64,000 nucleotides of DNA from Myxococcales bacterium (GTDB lineage Bacteria; Myxococcota_A; Polyangia; Polyangiales; Polyangiaceae), in the NCBI GenBank assembly GCA_016720545.1, contig JADKKK010000009.1, positions 228,996-292,995 on the forward strand, read 5' to 3'. This document shows positions 24,797 to 33,809 of this stretch, in pieces. Position numbers and translations under genes: made by a program. The stretch's first letter is position 1. Every line of letters begins with the position of its first letter. Below the pieces are notes generated by a model. It was not told where the DNA came from. It ran no database searches and saw only the letters and a list, made by a program, of their open reading frames with translations.

Positions 24797-25839
24797 CAGA
24801 AGGTCCCCCCGAGCGACAGCCCGACGGCGCCTGGGCCCACGCTGGGCGTGAGCCGCGCGTTCGGCTTCCCGATTCTGTTGGCGCCGGTCTTGGCGCTCGG
24901 CGCGGTGAGCACGAGCACGAGGCCGGTCGCGAACGCGACGCCGCCCGCCGCCAGCCCGATGGTCGACAAGAACCCCGAGGTCTTGGCGTCGGTGGCGAGG
25001 TCGACGCCTTCGCGATCACAGCCCTTGTCGTTGCATCGCGCCTGGGAGTCGCTCCAGCTCGAGAAGGTGCGGAGGCCGAAGTAGCCGCCCACGCCCGCCA
25101 GCACGAGGCCGATGCCGCCCACCACGAAGCCGGTCGTTCGCCGGGCGTTGGAGGGGGCGGGCTCCTCGGGAGGCGGGACCTTGGGCTTGGGCGCGACGAC
25201 CGGGGGCTCTTCACCCTCGCGGGTCAGCGCGGGCACGACGACGGGGTAGGTCTTGCCGGGCTCTTTGGCTTCGAGCGTCACGCTGAAGGGCTTCCTGTCC
25301 GGCGCCGCGACGAAGAGCGTGTGGGCGCCAGGATCGACGCGGATCGGCGCCTGCGCGTCTTGGCGACTGATGGGCGTGCCGTCGAGCGTGATGGTCACGT
25401 CGCCGGGCTCCTTCAGCTCGAGCGCGAGTTTGGTGAGCTGGGGCTCGAGCAGATCGAGGCGGTCGCGCGCGGTCTTCTCGCGGTCGGCCCGTCCGAGCTT
25501 CTTCGCGAGCTCGGCCGCGGCCTGGAACTTCTCGTACGCCGTCGCGGTCTGGCCGGCGCGCTGGTGGCAGTCGGCGAGGTTGAGGAGCGTCCCTACGGTC
25601 GGGTCGAGCTTGTAGCTGGCGAGGAGCTTCGGGCAGCCGAGCAGGAACTCGCCGGCCTCGACGTGGGCGCGCCCCTCCTCGAACAGGGCGTCGGCGGCCT
25701 TCTTGTCGGCGGCCGACGGGCCCGCGTGCGCGGAGGCGGCGAGGCACCAAGCGAGGGTCAGCGCGCCGAGGGACGCGAGGCGGCGAGCGGGGGCGCGGCT
25801 GATGCGGGAGCTGGAGCGGAGGCGCGGGACCATAAGCAC
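24796..25839 (-). CDS. periplasmic TPR-like membrane protein
   Basis: The 347-aa protein has a signal peptide (ASLGALTLAWCLAASAHA, cleavage before GPSA). A TPR-like helical region of about 100 residues follows (ALFEEGRAHVEAGEFLLGCPKLLASYKLDP), then a PEGA-like beta segment (GDVTITLDGTPI). A Pro-rich linker leads to two hydrophobic segments near 235-255 and 290-310. This layout is common beside myxobacterial Ser/Thr kinases. It lies 81 bp after the kinase gene and overlaps the RCC1 gene start. It probably acts in the envelope; its role is unknown. Confidence 0.7.
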   Translation of the reverse strand: MLMVPRLRSSSRISRAPARRLASLGALTLAWCLAASAHAGPSAADKKAADALFEEGRAHVEAGEFLLGCPKLLASYKLDPTVGTLLNLADCHQRAGQTATAYEKFQAAAELAKKLGRADREKTARDRLDLLEPQLTKLALELKEPGDVTITLDGTPISRQDAQAPIRVDPGAHTLFVAAPDRKPFSVTLEAKEPGKTYPVVVPALTREGEEPPVVAPKPKVPPPEEPAPSNARRTTGFVVGGIGLVLAGVGGYFGLRTFSSWSDSQARCNDKGCDREGVDLATDAKTSGFLSTIGLAAGGVAFATGLVLVLTAPSAKTGANRIGKPNARLTPSVGPGAVGLSLGGTF

Positions 25840-25920
25840 GGAGAGCGACGGACGGTGAGGAGGAAGAGACAGAAGAGAAAGAGCGGAGGCGTCGCGGAGC
25901 GGCGAGAGCGGGGCGTCGGG

Positions 25921-27366
25921 TCAGTCGCGGGTGGTCGGGATGTCCGGGCTCGCCGGCTTGGGCTTCGGCGCGGCGGTCGGGGCTGTCGGTGCCGGGCCGG
26001 TCGGCGTGGTGGGCGTGGCGGCGGGCTTCGGTCCCTGTGTCGGGCGAGGCGCGGCCGCCGGGGTCGGGCCCGTCGCGACGACGGGGCTCGCGACCGTGGG
26101 GGCAGCGGGGACCACGGACTTCGAGGCGACCTTGCCCACTCCCGCGCCCACGACGGCGGGCGCCGTGGGGGGCTCGACGGTCGGCAGCGCCGGTGGCTCG
26201 GCGGGCACGGGCACCACCTCGGCGTGGCCGGGGGGCACCTGGTTACGACTGACATAGAACGCGCCACCCGCGACCCCGATGACGGCGAGCGCGACCCCGA
26301 GGCCGAGCCACAAGCGCGAGCTCCCCTCTGGCGGTGGGGGCTGGGGCGCCGCTCCCGCCCAGGGCCCGCCTAGCTCGAGCGAGGTCGAGCGCCCGGACGC
26401 GGGCGGCACCGTGGGGGTTGGATGCCGCGTCGCGCCTGCTCCCGCCGCGCTCGGCGGGCTTGGCTGGAGCGACGCGAGCCGGGCCGCGGTCGTCTGCGCG
26501 TGGGCGGTGTTCATGCAGTAGGGCACGAGCCCCGCGGCGAGCTCGGCGACGTTGGGCATGCGCGCGTCCAGCGACTTCTGGAGGCAGCGATCGACGATGG
26601 CGACGAGCCCCGGATCGAGGGTCGGGTTCAGCTCGCGCAGCGGTGGCGGAGACTCGCCCATCACCTTCGCGAAGAGCTTGCCCACGGTCTCGGCGTCGAA
26701 CGCCGGCCGCCCGGCGAGCAGCGTGTAGAGGATGACGCCCAACGCCCAGATGTCGGTGCGGCCGTCGACGGTGCGGGGGTCTTGGAGTTGCTCGGGCGAC
26801 ATGAAGCGCGGCGAGCCGAGCACGGCCGCGGACATGGTGACGCCTGTCTCGCCGCCGCCGAAGGGGTTCGCCTTCGACAGGCCGAAGTCGAGCACCTTCA
26901 CGATGGGTACGCCGGCGGCGCCGCGCGTGAGGAACAGGTTCCCGAGCTTCACGTCGCGATGGATGATGCCGAGCGAGTGCGCCTCGCCGAGGGCGTCGCA
27001 CGCCTGCAGCACGTACTCGCACGCCTCCGCCGGGGGCAGCGCGCCGCGCTGCTTGTAGAGGTCGGACAGGTCGCACCCCTCGAGGTACTCCATGACCATG
27101 AACGGCTCGCCGGTCTCGAGGGCGCCGACGTCGTACACGTGCGCGACGTGCGGGTTGCGTATCTGGACGGCGGCCTGCGCCTCGCGGAGGAAGCGCACGC
27201 TGGCCTCGCGCGTGCCGAGCGCGCCGTCGCGGATGAACTTGATGGCGACCGGGATCTCGAGCGTGAGGTGGGTCGCCGCGACGACGAAGCCCATCCCGCC
27301 CTCACCGAGCACTCGCTCGACGCGGTACTTCCCGGCGATGACGTCTCCGGCGTTGATGACGGCCAT
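25921..27366 (-). CDS. eukaryotic-like Ser/Thr protein kinase (Pkn type)
   Basis: The 481-aa membrane-bound kinase has a cytosolic kinase domain at about 14-280: GEGGMG glycine loop, ATP-anchoring K43, HRDVKLGN with catalytic D138, DFG at 160-162, and a SPEQL activation-segment motif. A Pro-rich linker, one transmembrane helix (about 355-376) and a long Ala/Pro/Thr-rich extracytoplasmic tail follow. There is no PASTA domain. It heads a minus-strand operon with the TPR-like and RCC1 lipoprotein genes, suggesting that it regulates or senses through them (inference). Confidence 0.92.
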   Translation of the reverse strand: MAVINAGDVIAGKYRVERVLGEGGMGFVVAATHLTLEIPVAIKFIRDGALGTREASVRFLREAQAAVQIRNPHVAHVYDVGALETGEPFMVMEYLEGCDLSDLYKQRGALPPAEACEYVLQACDALGEAHSLGIIHRDVKLGNLFLTRGAAGVPIVKVLDFGLSKANPFGGGETGVTMSAAVLGSPRFMSPEQLQDPRTVDGRTDIWALGVILYTLLAGRPAFDAETVGKLFAKVMGESPPPLRELNPTLDPGLVAIVDRCLQKSLDARMPNVAELAAGLVPYCMNTAHAQTTAARLASLQPSPPSAAGAGATRHPTPTVPPASGRSTSLELGGPWAGAAPQPPPPEGSSRLWLGLGVALAVIGVAGGAFYVSRNQVPPGHAEVVPVPAEPPALPTVEPPTAPAVVGAGVGKVASKSVVPAAPTVASPVVATGPTPAAAPRPTQGPKPAATPTTPTGPAPTAPTAAPKPKPASPDIPTTRD

Positions 27367-27546
27367 GGTGAGCTACCTCGAGAGAACCCAAGCGCAAGAC
27401 TAGCAAAGCCGCCGGGGTCGCGCTGCATTTTACCCGTGTCGCGGGGTCGCGCGGCGTGGTCGGGCGGCGCGCAAAGGCGCGGGGGTCCGGGCCGAGCCGC
27501 AAGCACGCAAACTTGGCGCTTTCGCTCCAGGGGGTCACCATGAAGC

Positions 27547-28245
27547 ATGGCGCCCGCTCGCGGCTTGGTCACTGCACGCTCGATCGGCGAGACGCTGACG
27601 GTCGCGGTCGCGCTGAGCCTCGCCTCGCCAGGGGCCGCGCGCGCCGAGCCGGCCGCCTCGAGCTACGCCCTCGACGCGGTGTCGCGCGACATCCCCGCGG
27701 GGCGAATGAAGTGCCCGCGTTTCGACACGCGGCGCTACTTGGGCACCGGCGTGCGGTACGCCTCGCCCATCTTCGTTCACAGCGCGTTCGTCGAGAAGCT
27801 CGTCGCTTTCGACGCGCTGGTGGAGCGCACGGCCATCGAGGTGTACGGCCGCGCGCCGGAGGAGCTGCACCATCTCGGCGGGACCACCTGCGAGTCTCTG
27901 AACGGGCAGCGGCGCTTCAGCGAGCACGCGTTCGGCAACGCGATCGACGTCGACTCCTTCACCTTCGGCGCGCTCGGCGCCGGGGAGCGCCTCCCCGCGG
28001 GCCTCCCTGCGGCGCTTGCAGGCGCGTTCAAGGTCTCGATTTCATGGCATTTTTTCTCGAAGAGCCCCGCGGGGCGAGTGCACTCGCGCTTTCTGCACCG
28101 GCTCGCCCTCCGGCTCGTGGCGGACCGGGGGCTCTTCCGTGTGGTGCTCGGCCCTGGCTACGGCGACCACTGGAGCCACTTCCACCTCGACGCCGCGCCG
28201 TACCGCTTCGCGTTCGTCCTCGCCTCGGGCGAGCTCGCGCGCTGA
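27547..28245 (+). CDS. extensin-like C-terminal-domain protein (LAS-type peptidase-like)
   Basis: The 232-aa secreted protein has an N-terminal hydrophobic segment ending ARAEPAAS. The body matches the extensin-like C-terminal domain: CESLNGQRRFSEHAFGNAID with the His/Asp pair, KVSISWHFFS, and the C-terminal GDHWSHFHLD with two His. These suggest a zinc site like that of D-Ala-D-Ala/LAS peptidases, and therefore a peptidoglycan-related role in the periplasm (family-level inference). Divergent from the kinase gene, 180 bp away. Confidence 0.75.
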   Translation: MAPARGLVTARSIGETLTVAVALSLASPGAARAEPAASSYALDAVSRDIPAGRMKCPRFDTRRYLGTGVRYASPIFVHSAFVEKLVAFDALVERTAIEVYGRAPEELHHLGGTTCESLNGQRRFSEHAFGNAIDVDSFTFGALGAGERLPAGLPAALAGAFKVSISWHFFSKSPAGRVHSRFLHRLALRLVADRGLFRVVLGPGYGDHWSHFHLDAAPYRFAFVLASGELAR

Positions 28246-28285
28246 CCGACTTCTCGGGAGGCGCCACTTCGGCGATGCTGCGCCG

Positions 28286-29047
28286 ATGACCGACCGAACC
28301 CTGACGACCGCGAGGCTAGGCGATCTCGAATGCGTGATCGCCAACGCGCCCCCTCCACGAGCGCCTTCCCCGCGCCGCATCGTCGTCCTGCTCCACGGGT
28401 TCGGCGCGCCGGGCGACGACCTCGTGGGCCTCGCCGACGCGTTCGCCGCGCCCGACACGACGATGGTCTTCCCCGCGGCGCCGCTCACGTTCGCGGAGCT
28501 CTACGGCGCCCCACCGTTCATGGACGCCCGCGCCTGGTGGCGCCTCGATCTCGAGGCGATCGAGCGGGCGCGGCGGACAGGCGGGCTCCGCGATCTCACG
28601 CGCGAGCGGCCCGAGGGGCTCGACGCCGCGCGGGGCCGAGTGACGCGCCTGCTCGGCGAGCTCCGCGCCAAGCACCCGGACGCCAGCTTCGTCCTCGGTG
28701 GCTTCTCGCAGGGCGCGATGCTCGCGACCGACACGGCGCTCCGGGAGGACGTCCCGCTCGATGGGCTCGTCGTGCTCTCGGGCTCACTTCTGTGCGAGCC
28801 CGAGTGGCGCCCGCTCTTCCCCACGCTGGCGCGCCTGAAGGTGTTTCAGAGCCACGGCGCCGACGACGACATCTTGCCCTACGCGTACGCGGCACGACTC
28901 CACGAGGGGCTGCGCGAGGCCGGGGTGGACGCGCGCTTCGTGAGGTTCGAGGGCGGCCACGGGATCGCCCCCGAGGTGCTCGGGGCGCTCGCCGCGTTCC
29001 TCGACGGTCTCCCGCGCGCCGCCTCGCCCGTTGACGAGATTAGATAG
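28286..29047 (+). CDS. phospholipase/carboxylesterase-family hydrolase
   Basis: The 253-aa alpha/beta hydrolase belongs to the Abhydrolase_2 (YpfH/lysophospholipase-like) group. It has an oxyanion-loop LLHGFGAPGDDL near residue 35, nucleophile Ser in GGFSQGAM near 140, Asp in SHGADDDILPY and His in EGGHGIAPE. The ATG at 28286 gives a typical N-terminus. The gene overlaps the convergent FHA-GGDEF gene by 8 bp. Likely cytosolic esterase; physiological substrate unknown. Confidence 0.82.
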   Translation: MTDRTLTTARLGDLECVIANAPPPRAPSPRRIVVLLHGFGAPGDDLVGLADAFAAPDTTMVFPAAPLTFAELYGAPPFMDARAWWRLDLEAIERARRTGGLRDLTRERPEGLDAARGRVTRLLGELRAKHPDASFVLGGFSQGAMLATDTALREDVPLDGLVVLSGSLLCEPEWRPLFPTLARLKVFQSHGADDDILPYAYAARLHEGLREAGVDARFVRFEGGHGIAPEVLGALAAFLDGLPRAASPVDEIR

Positions 29048-30005
29048 GGATGTCCTTCAGCGTGACGCGGTTGCGACCGCCGCGCTTGGAGTCGTAGAGG
29101 GCCGTGTCCGCCCCCGCGACGAGCTGCTGCGCGTCGTCGCAGCGGGTCTCGGGCAGCCCGGCGACGCCGACGCTGATGGTGACCGGGATCGAGATGCCCT
29201 CGAAGCTGAAGTTGGTCTCCTCCACGCGGGCGCGGACGCGCTCGGCGAGGAGCGCGGCCTTCGCGAGCGACGTGCCTCGGGCGAGCACGGCGAACTCCTC
29301 GCCGCCGTACCGGGCGAAGACGTCCTCGGTGCGGAGCATGCTCTGCACCACCGCAGAGAGCTCCATGAGCACCGCGTCGCCTGCCAGGTGGCCGCGGCTG
29401 TCGTTGATCTTCTTGAAGAAATCGATGTCGAAGAGCAGCAGCGAGAGCTCGGCGTGGTGGCGCTTGGCGAACGCGTATTCGGTCTCGAGGCGCTCGAGGA
29501 AATACCGCTTGTTGTACGCGCGGGTGAGCCCGTCGCGCAGCGCGGCCTCGATCATCTTCTGCTGGAAGCTCTCGTCGAGGGTGTCGTTGAACGAGAACCG
29601 CACCACCGTGCTCGCGCCGATGCTGATCTTGTCGCCGTTCTTCAGCACGCGCTGCGTAATGAGCTCCCCGTTCACCATCGTGCCGTTGGCGCTGTTCAGG
29701 TCCTCGATGACGACGTCGGAGCCGGCCTTCAGGATGCGGGCGTGCCGTCGCGAGATGCCGTCGTCGGTAAGCCGCAGGTCGGCCGTGTTCGAGCGACCCA
29801 GCACGGTCTCGGCCGCCTCGAGCTTGTGCATCGCGCCGACGTTCGAGCCCGTGAGGACGACCAGGTAGGCCTGCAGCGCCTGCCGCTTGCGCGCGGCGAT
29901 CTCGCGCTGCAGCTCGCTGAAATTCGTGATGCTCGTCGCTTCACTGTCGAAGTCCACCGCGTGCATACGACCGGAGGAGCGCCGGCGGGGCGGTTGACTG
30001 GCCAT
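29040..30005 (-). CDS. diguanylate cyclase with N-terminal FHA domain
   Basis: The 321-aa protein has an FHA domain at about 40-130 (VLGRSNTADLRLTDDGISRRHARI, SANGTMVNG) that binds phosphothreonine. A GGDEF domain follows (about 155-318) with the active-site RYGGEEF and the metal-binding FDIDFFKKIND. The RxxD product-inhibition site is not obvious. The architecture suggests that c-di-GMP synthesis is gated by Ser/Thr phosphorylation. The nearby Pkn-type kinase is a candidate partner (inference). The ATG at 30005 is preferred; 30044 is possible. Confidence 0.9.
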   Translation of the reverse strand: MASQPPRRRSSGRMHAVDFDSEATSITNFSELQREIAARKRQALQAYLVVLTGSNVGAMHKLEAAETVLGRSNTADLRLTDDGISRRHARILKAGSDVVIEDLNSANGTMVNGELITQRVLKNGDKISIGASTVVRFSFNDTLDESFQQKMIEAALRDGLTRAYNKRYFLERLETEYAFAKRHHAELSLLLFDIDFFKKINDSRGHLAGDAVLMELSAVVQSMLRTEDVFARYGGEEFAVLARGTSLAKAALLAERVRARVEETNFSFEGISIPVTISVGVAGLPETRCDDAQQLVAGADTALYDSKRGGRNRVTLKDIPI

Positions 30006-30163
30006 GACTTTAAGCAGAATCGCAGAGGCGCCTGCGGGATTCAAGACCCAGTGGGGGCTCGCGCCGCGGTCGGTCGTCCTATGTGCGCTGGGGTCGTACC
30101 GAGCTCGAGCGGGCCTGCTTCGGTCCGTCCACCCCCGGGCCGCCAGCCTGCTAGCGTGCGCGC

Positions 30164-30829
30164 ATGAGCCGCAGCCCGTTCGAGCAAGCCCTCTCGCACC
30201 TCTTCGCCGCGCACCCGTGGCACGGCCCGGACATCGGCCCCAAGGCGCCCGAGTTGGTGACCTCGTACGTGGAGATCGTCCCCACCGACACGGTCAAGTA
30301 CGAGCTCGACAAGGCGACGGGGATCCTCAAGGTCGACCGTCCGCAGAAGTTCTCGAACACCTGCCCCACGCTCTACGGGTTCATCCCTCAGACGCTCTGT
30401 GGCCCGGTCGTCGGCGGTCTCTGCGACCAGAAGACGGGCCGCAGCGGGACGCGAGGCGACGACGATCCGCTCGACATCTGCATCCTCACCGAGCGCAACA
30501 TCCCGCACGGCAACATCCTCGTGCAAGCCGTGCCCATCGGCGGGCTGCTGATGGTCGACCGCGACGAGGCCGACGACAAGATCATCGCCGTGCTCCAGGG
30601 CGACGACGTGTACGGCCACATGCGCGATCTCGCGGAGTGTCCGAAGGCGCTCATCGACCGGCTCCACCACTACTTCCTGACCTACAAGCAGCCTCCGGGC
30701 TCGCAGGAGCACGTGGTCGAGATCGCGCGGGTGTACGGGCGGGACGAGGCCCACGCCGTGATCGCCGCGAGCCAGAGCGACTACGAGACGGAGTACGCGA
30801 GCATCACCGGGCGGCTCCGCGCGAAGTAG
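30164..30829 (+). CDS. ppa: inorganic pyrophosphatase (family I)
   Basis: The 221-aa cytosolic enzyme hydrolyses PPi to drive biosynthesis. It has the family I signature GDDDPLDICIL (three metal-binding Asp), KYELDKATG near the N-terminus, YGFIPQTLCG, and a second acidic site VDRDEADDKIIAV. It is longer than the E. coli enzyme (~175 aa) because of N- and C-terminal extensions. The 3' end overlaps a convergent hypothetical gene by 26 bp. A single gene, no operon partners. Confidence 0.94.
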   Translation: MSRSPFEQALSHLFAAHPWHGPDIGPKAPELVTSYVEIVPTDTVKYELDKATGILKVDRPQKFSNTCPTLYGFIPQTLCGPVVGGLCDQKTGRSGTRGDDDPLDICILTERNIPHGNILVQAVPIGGLLMVDRDEADDKIIAVLQGDDVYGHMRDLAECPKALIDRLHHYFLTYKQPPGSQEHVVEIARVYGRDEAHAVIAASQSDYETEYASITGRLRAK

Positions 30830-31463
30830 CGCCGCGGGCGTCTCTGGCGCGTGCATCGAGCGCGTCGAGCGCCTCCGCGGAGAGGCGCTCGGGATCGAAC
30901 GGGAGACCCTCGGCGGCGAAGCGGCCGCGGGAGAGATCGACGGCGGCGACGCGCGTCCGCTCCCACGCGGCTGCCCCGAGCCCTACGAGCTCGGCGTTCA
31001 GCCGGAGCCACACGAGCGCGGTCGCGTCGCACTGCAGCTCGGTCGCCGCCCGCTCCTCGAAGGGGCCGTGTGCGTGGAAGTGCGCCCAGTCGTGCAGACC
31101 CCAGAAGAGCGCGGCCAGGCTGGTCGTGGCGAGGAGGAGCGCCGCGCGGGGGCGAGTGCGCGTCTCGTAAAGGAGGTCGGTCGCGTCGTCGATCGCCCAC
31201 GGGGCGAGCATGCGGGCGCCGTCGGGCAGGGGAACGCGCGGCAGGTGCAGCGCAGCCAGCTCCGCGGGCAGGAAGTCGACCTCGGGGGGCTGCAGAACGA
31301 AGCCGAGGCCGGGCGGGTTCTCGGTCCCCGGTGGCGCGCAGTCGCCGAGGCCGCCCGCCGAGACCCACGTGAGCGTGTCGCTCGTGCACCAGCCGAAGGC
31401 GTCGAACACCGAATCATGCACAATGCACGGAATGGGCGGCACGCGGAGGGGGACGCTCGGCAC
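30804..31463 (-). CDS. hypothetical protein with HDWAHFHAHG motif
   Basis: The 219-aa protein belongs to no recognised family. A hydrophobic segment (AALLLATTSLAALFWGL) leads into HDWAHFHAHGPF and EERAATELQCDATAL. The His-rich stretch plus downstream Glu/Asp could bind a metal, but this is speculation. The GTG start at 31463 is uncertain; further GTG codons lie downstream. Third-position GC bias supports a real gene. It overlaps the end of ppa by 26 bp. Confidence 0.55.
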   Translation of the reverse strand: MPSVPLRVPPIPCIVHDSVFDAFGWCTSDTLTWVSAGGLGDCAPPGTENPPGLGFVLQPPEVDFLPAELAALHLPRVPLPDGARMLAPWAIDDATDLLYETRTRPRAALLLATTSLAALFWGLHDWAHFHAHGPFEERAATELQCDATALVWLRLNAELVGLGAAAWERTRVAAVDLSRGRFAAEGLPFDPERLSAEALDALDARARDARGATSRGAAR

Positions 31464-31504
31464 GGGCGGAGGCTACCACCCGTGTGCAGACCTCGGCTGC
31501 GGCG

Positions 31505-31568
31505 CGGGCTCGGCATCGACCTGCGTTCGCCCCTTCGGGGCTCGGCATCGACCTGCGTTCGTCCCTTT
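31505..31568. repeat. 32-bp direct tandem repeat, two units
   Basis: GGGCTCGGCATCGACCTGCG... is repeated at 31505-31536 and 31537-31568 with a few mismatches near the end of the unit. It lies between the hypothetical gene and the SspB-like gene. Confidence 0.75.
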
Positions 31569-31630
31569 GGGGCTCCACTTCCAGGTTCAGTGTGGCGTAT
31601 CGCGCGCGGCCGCGCTAAGAGCCGGGGCGA

Positions 31631-32431
31631 ATGTCGTCCCCGCTGCCCCCCAAGAAGGACGTGGCGCTGGCGCTCCTGGAGCGCACTAGCGTGTTCGTGT
31701 ACCTCGACCCGCGGCGCGAGGGTGTCGTCATCCCCATGGGGTTCAAGAACCAGCACAAGCTCGTGCTGCAGGTCGGCCTCAACATGCCGGTCCCGATCCG
31801 CGATCTGAAGTTCGACGACCAGGGCATGAGCTGCACGCTCAGCTTCAACCGCACGCCGTTCTTCTGCATCGTGCCGTGGACGTCCGTCTTCGCGCTCACC
31901 GGGGAAGACGCTCAGGGGCTCGTGTGGCCGGAGGACGTCCCGCGGGAGCTCGTCGAGGCGCAGCAGCAGCAGCAGCGTCGCGCGGCCCTCCACGCCGTGC
32001 CCGCGGCGCCCCCGTCGGCGCCCACGGTCGACGAGGAGCAGACGCTGGCCGCGAAGAAGCCCGCGGCCGAGAAGCCCGCGCCTAAGAAGCCTGCGGCGAA
32101 GAAGGCGCCCGCCGAGAAGCCCGCGGCGAAGAAGGCGCCCGCCGAGAAGCCCGCGGCGAAGAAGGCGCCTGCCGAGAAGCCCGCGGCGAAGAAGGCGCCC
32201 GCCGAGAAGCCCGCGGCGAAGAAGCCCGCAGCGAAGAAGCCGGCCGCCGGGAAGCCCGCGGCGAAGAAGCCCGCGGCGGCGGAGAAGCCCGTCGTCGCGC
32301 GTGAGCCCGACCGCGCCGTGCCCGTCCCTGCGGCGGCGGCGGCGCCCGTCCCCGCGGCCGCGCCCCCTCCGCCCCGCGTAGGGGGCAAGACCAAGCGAGA
32401 GCTCCCGCCCTATCTCCGCGTCGTGAAGTGA
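31631..32431 (+). CDS. SspB-like ClpXP adaptor with long KKPA-repeat tail
   Basis: The 266-aa protein has a first ~100 residues that resemble the SspB substrate-binding domain (ERTSVFVYLDPRREGVVIP, DDQGMSCTLSFNRTPFFCIVPW, VFALTGEDAQGLVWPEDVP). SspB delivers ssrA-tagged proteins to ClpXP. A Lys/Ala/Pro/Glu tail of about 130 residues follows, including four near-identical 10-residue units (KKAPAEKPAA), then a Pro-rich part ending KTKRELPPYLRVVK. The short basic/hydrophobic C-terminus could be the ClpX-binding tag, as in known SspBs. The histone-H1-like tail is unusual and could bind nucleic acid. Confidence 0.75.
   Translation: MSSPLPPKKDVALALLERTSVFVYLDPRREGVVIPMGFKNQHKLVLQVGLNMPVPIRDLKFDDQGMSCTLSFNRTPFFCIVPWTSVFALTGEDAQGLVWPEDVPRELVEAQQQQQRRAALHAVPAAPPSAPTVDEEQTLAAKKPAAEKPAPKKPAAKKAPAEKPAAKKAPAEKPAAKKAPAEKPAAKKAPAEKPAAKKPAAKKPAAGKPAAKKPAAAEKPVVAREPDRAVPVPAAAAAPVPAAAPPPPRVGGKTKRELPPYLRVVK
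32098..32217 (+). repeat. four 30-bp in-frame tandem repeats inside the SspB-like gene
   Basis: Four near-perfect units of 30 bp, each coding ten residues (KKAPAEKPAA type), lie within the tail. Length variation by slippage would stay in frame. Confidence 0.85.
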
Positions 32432-32540
32432 AGGCCGAGGCCGCGGCGACCACCGGCACGCGGGGACCGGGCCGACCCGCGCGCGCGCAGGCGTCGAAGT
32501 CGCGTTCGCACCGGCCGCTTCGTGGTAGACCCGACGCACG

Positions 32541-33809
32541 ATGGTATCGGGGAAGTCTCCGGCGGGCGATCCCCTCGGGGGGAGCAGCGGCAACGTCGGT
32601 GAACGCGCGGGTGGCGGAGCCCGCGGCCGCGGCGTCGCGTTCATGGCCGGCGCGCTCGTGCTCTTCACCGTGCTCGACTTTACGCTCGAGCGCATCGTGC
32701 CCGACAGCTCCATTCGGCAGCTCTTGTTGCTCGCCGCGTGCAACGTCCTCGTCGCGCTCTCGCTGAACGTCATCAACGGCATGGCCGGCCAGTTCTCGAT
32801 CGGGCACGCCGGATTCCTCGGCCTCGGCGGCTACACCAGCGCCGTCGTGAGCTCCCACCTCCACGAGGCGCTCGGGGGCGGCGATCCCACCTTCGCGCGA
32901 TCGTTCATCGTGGTTCCCGTGGCGCTCGTGGCGTCGGCGCTCATCGCGGGCGCCTTCGGGTATCTCGTGGGCCTGCCCAGTCTCCGCCTGAAGGGCGACT
33001 ACCTCGCCATCGTAACGCTCGGCTTCGCCGAGATCGTGCGCCTGCTCATCGCGACCGCGCAGCTCGGGGAGAAGCAGACCGTCGGTGAGGCCTTCGCCCA
33101 GGTGGGAGGGCCGAAGGGGGTCGTGGGGCCCTTCGTCCACGCGCTCAGCGTGGCCATCACGAGCCTCGGCGGACAGAACGGCTACGCCGGCCCCAAGAAC
33201 CAAGGCGTGCCGCTCTACGCGGGCCCCTTCTGGATCTTCGGCCTCGCCCTGGTCCTCGGGATCTTGGCGTATCGACTCAAGTTTTCCGGCTGGGGCCGCG
33301 CCCTCCGTGCGCTCCGCGAAGACGAGATCGCGGCCGCCGCCGTGGGGGTCGACCCCACCCGTTACAAGGTCCGCAGCTTCGTCATCGCGGCGGTCGGGGC
33401 GGGCATCGCCGGTGGCCTCATGGCGATGAACCGCGACGGCACGCCGACGGTGCAGCCCGACAACTACAACTTCGCGGCGTCGTTCGACGCCATCACGATG
33501 GTCATACTCGGCGGCTCCGGCAGCGTCACGGGCGCGGCCATCGGCGGGGTGTTCATCACCTTCACGATCAAGGCGATCGAGGCCGTCCAGTCGACGAACG
33601 TCATCCAGTCGTTGAAGCGCTCGGCCTCCTGGCTCGACCTGAACGCGCTGCGCATGATCATCTACGCGGGCGTGCTCATCGCGCTGATGATCTGGCGCCC
33701 CGAGGGGCTCCTGGGCGAGCGCGAGATCTTCGAGAAGAAGCGGGCGCCCAAGCCGCGCTCGGCGCCACCGGACGCGCCGCCGGGCGGGGCCAGGAGCGAC
33801 ACGCCGTGA
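32541..33809 (+). CDS. livM: branched-chain amino-acid ABC transporter permease LivM
   Basis: The 422-aa multi-pass inner-membrane permease of the LivM family has about nine to ten hydrophobic helices. The family motif NVINGMAGQFSIGHAGFLGLG is near 75-95. The cytoplasmic coupling segment is ALREDEIAAAAVGVDP, and GGSGSVTGAAIGGVF lies near the C-terminus. It couples to LivG by a GTGA overlap. The usual livH permease and livK binding protein are not next to it. Confidence 0.92.
   Translation: MVSGKSPAGDPLGGSSGNVGERAGGGARGRGVAFMAGALVLFTVLDFTLERIVPDSSIRQLLLLAACNVLVALSLNVINGMAGQFSIGHAGFLGLGGYTSAVVSSHLHEALGGGDPTFARSFIVVPVALVASALIAGAFGYLVGLPSLRLKGDYLAIVTLGFAEIVRLLIATAQLGEKQTVGEAFAQVGGPKGVVGPFVHALSVAITSLGGQNGYAGPKNQGVPLYAGPFWIFGLALVLGILAYRLKFSGWGRALRALREDEIAAAAVGVDPTRYKVRSFVIAAVGAGIAGGLMAMNRDGTPTVQPDNYNFAASFDAITMVILGGSGSVTGAAIGGVFITFTIKAIEAVQSTNVIQSLKRSASWLDLNALRMIIYAGVLIALMIWRPEGLLGEREIFEKKRAPKPRSAPPDAPPGGARSDTP

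Noticed and set aside
32098..32217. CRISPR-like array of 30-bp repeats
   Set aside because: The units are contiguous without spacers and code in frame for the KKPA-rich tail of the SspB-like protein.
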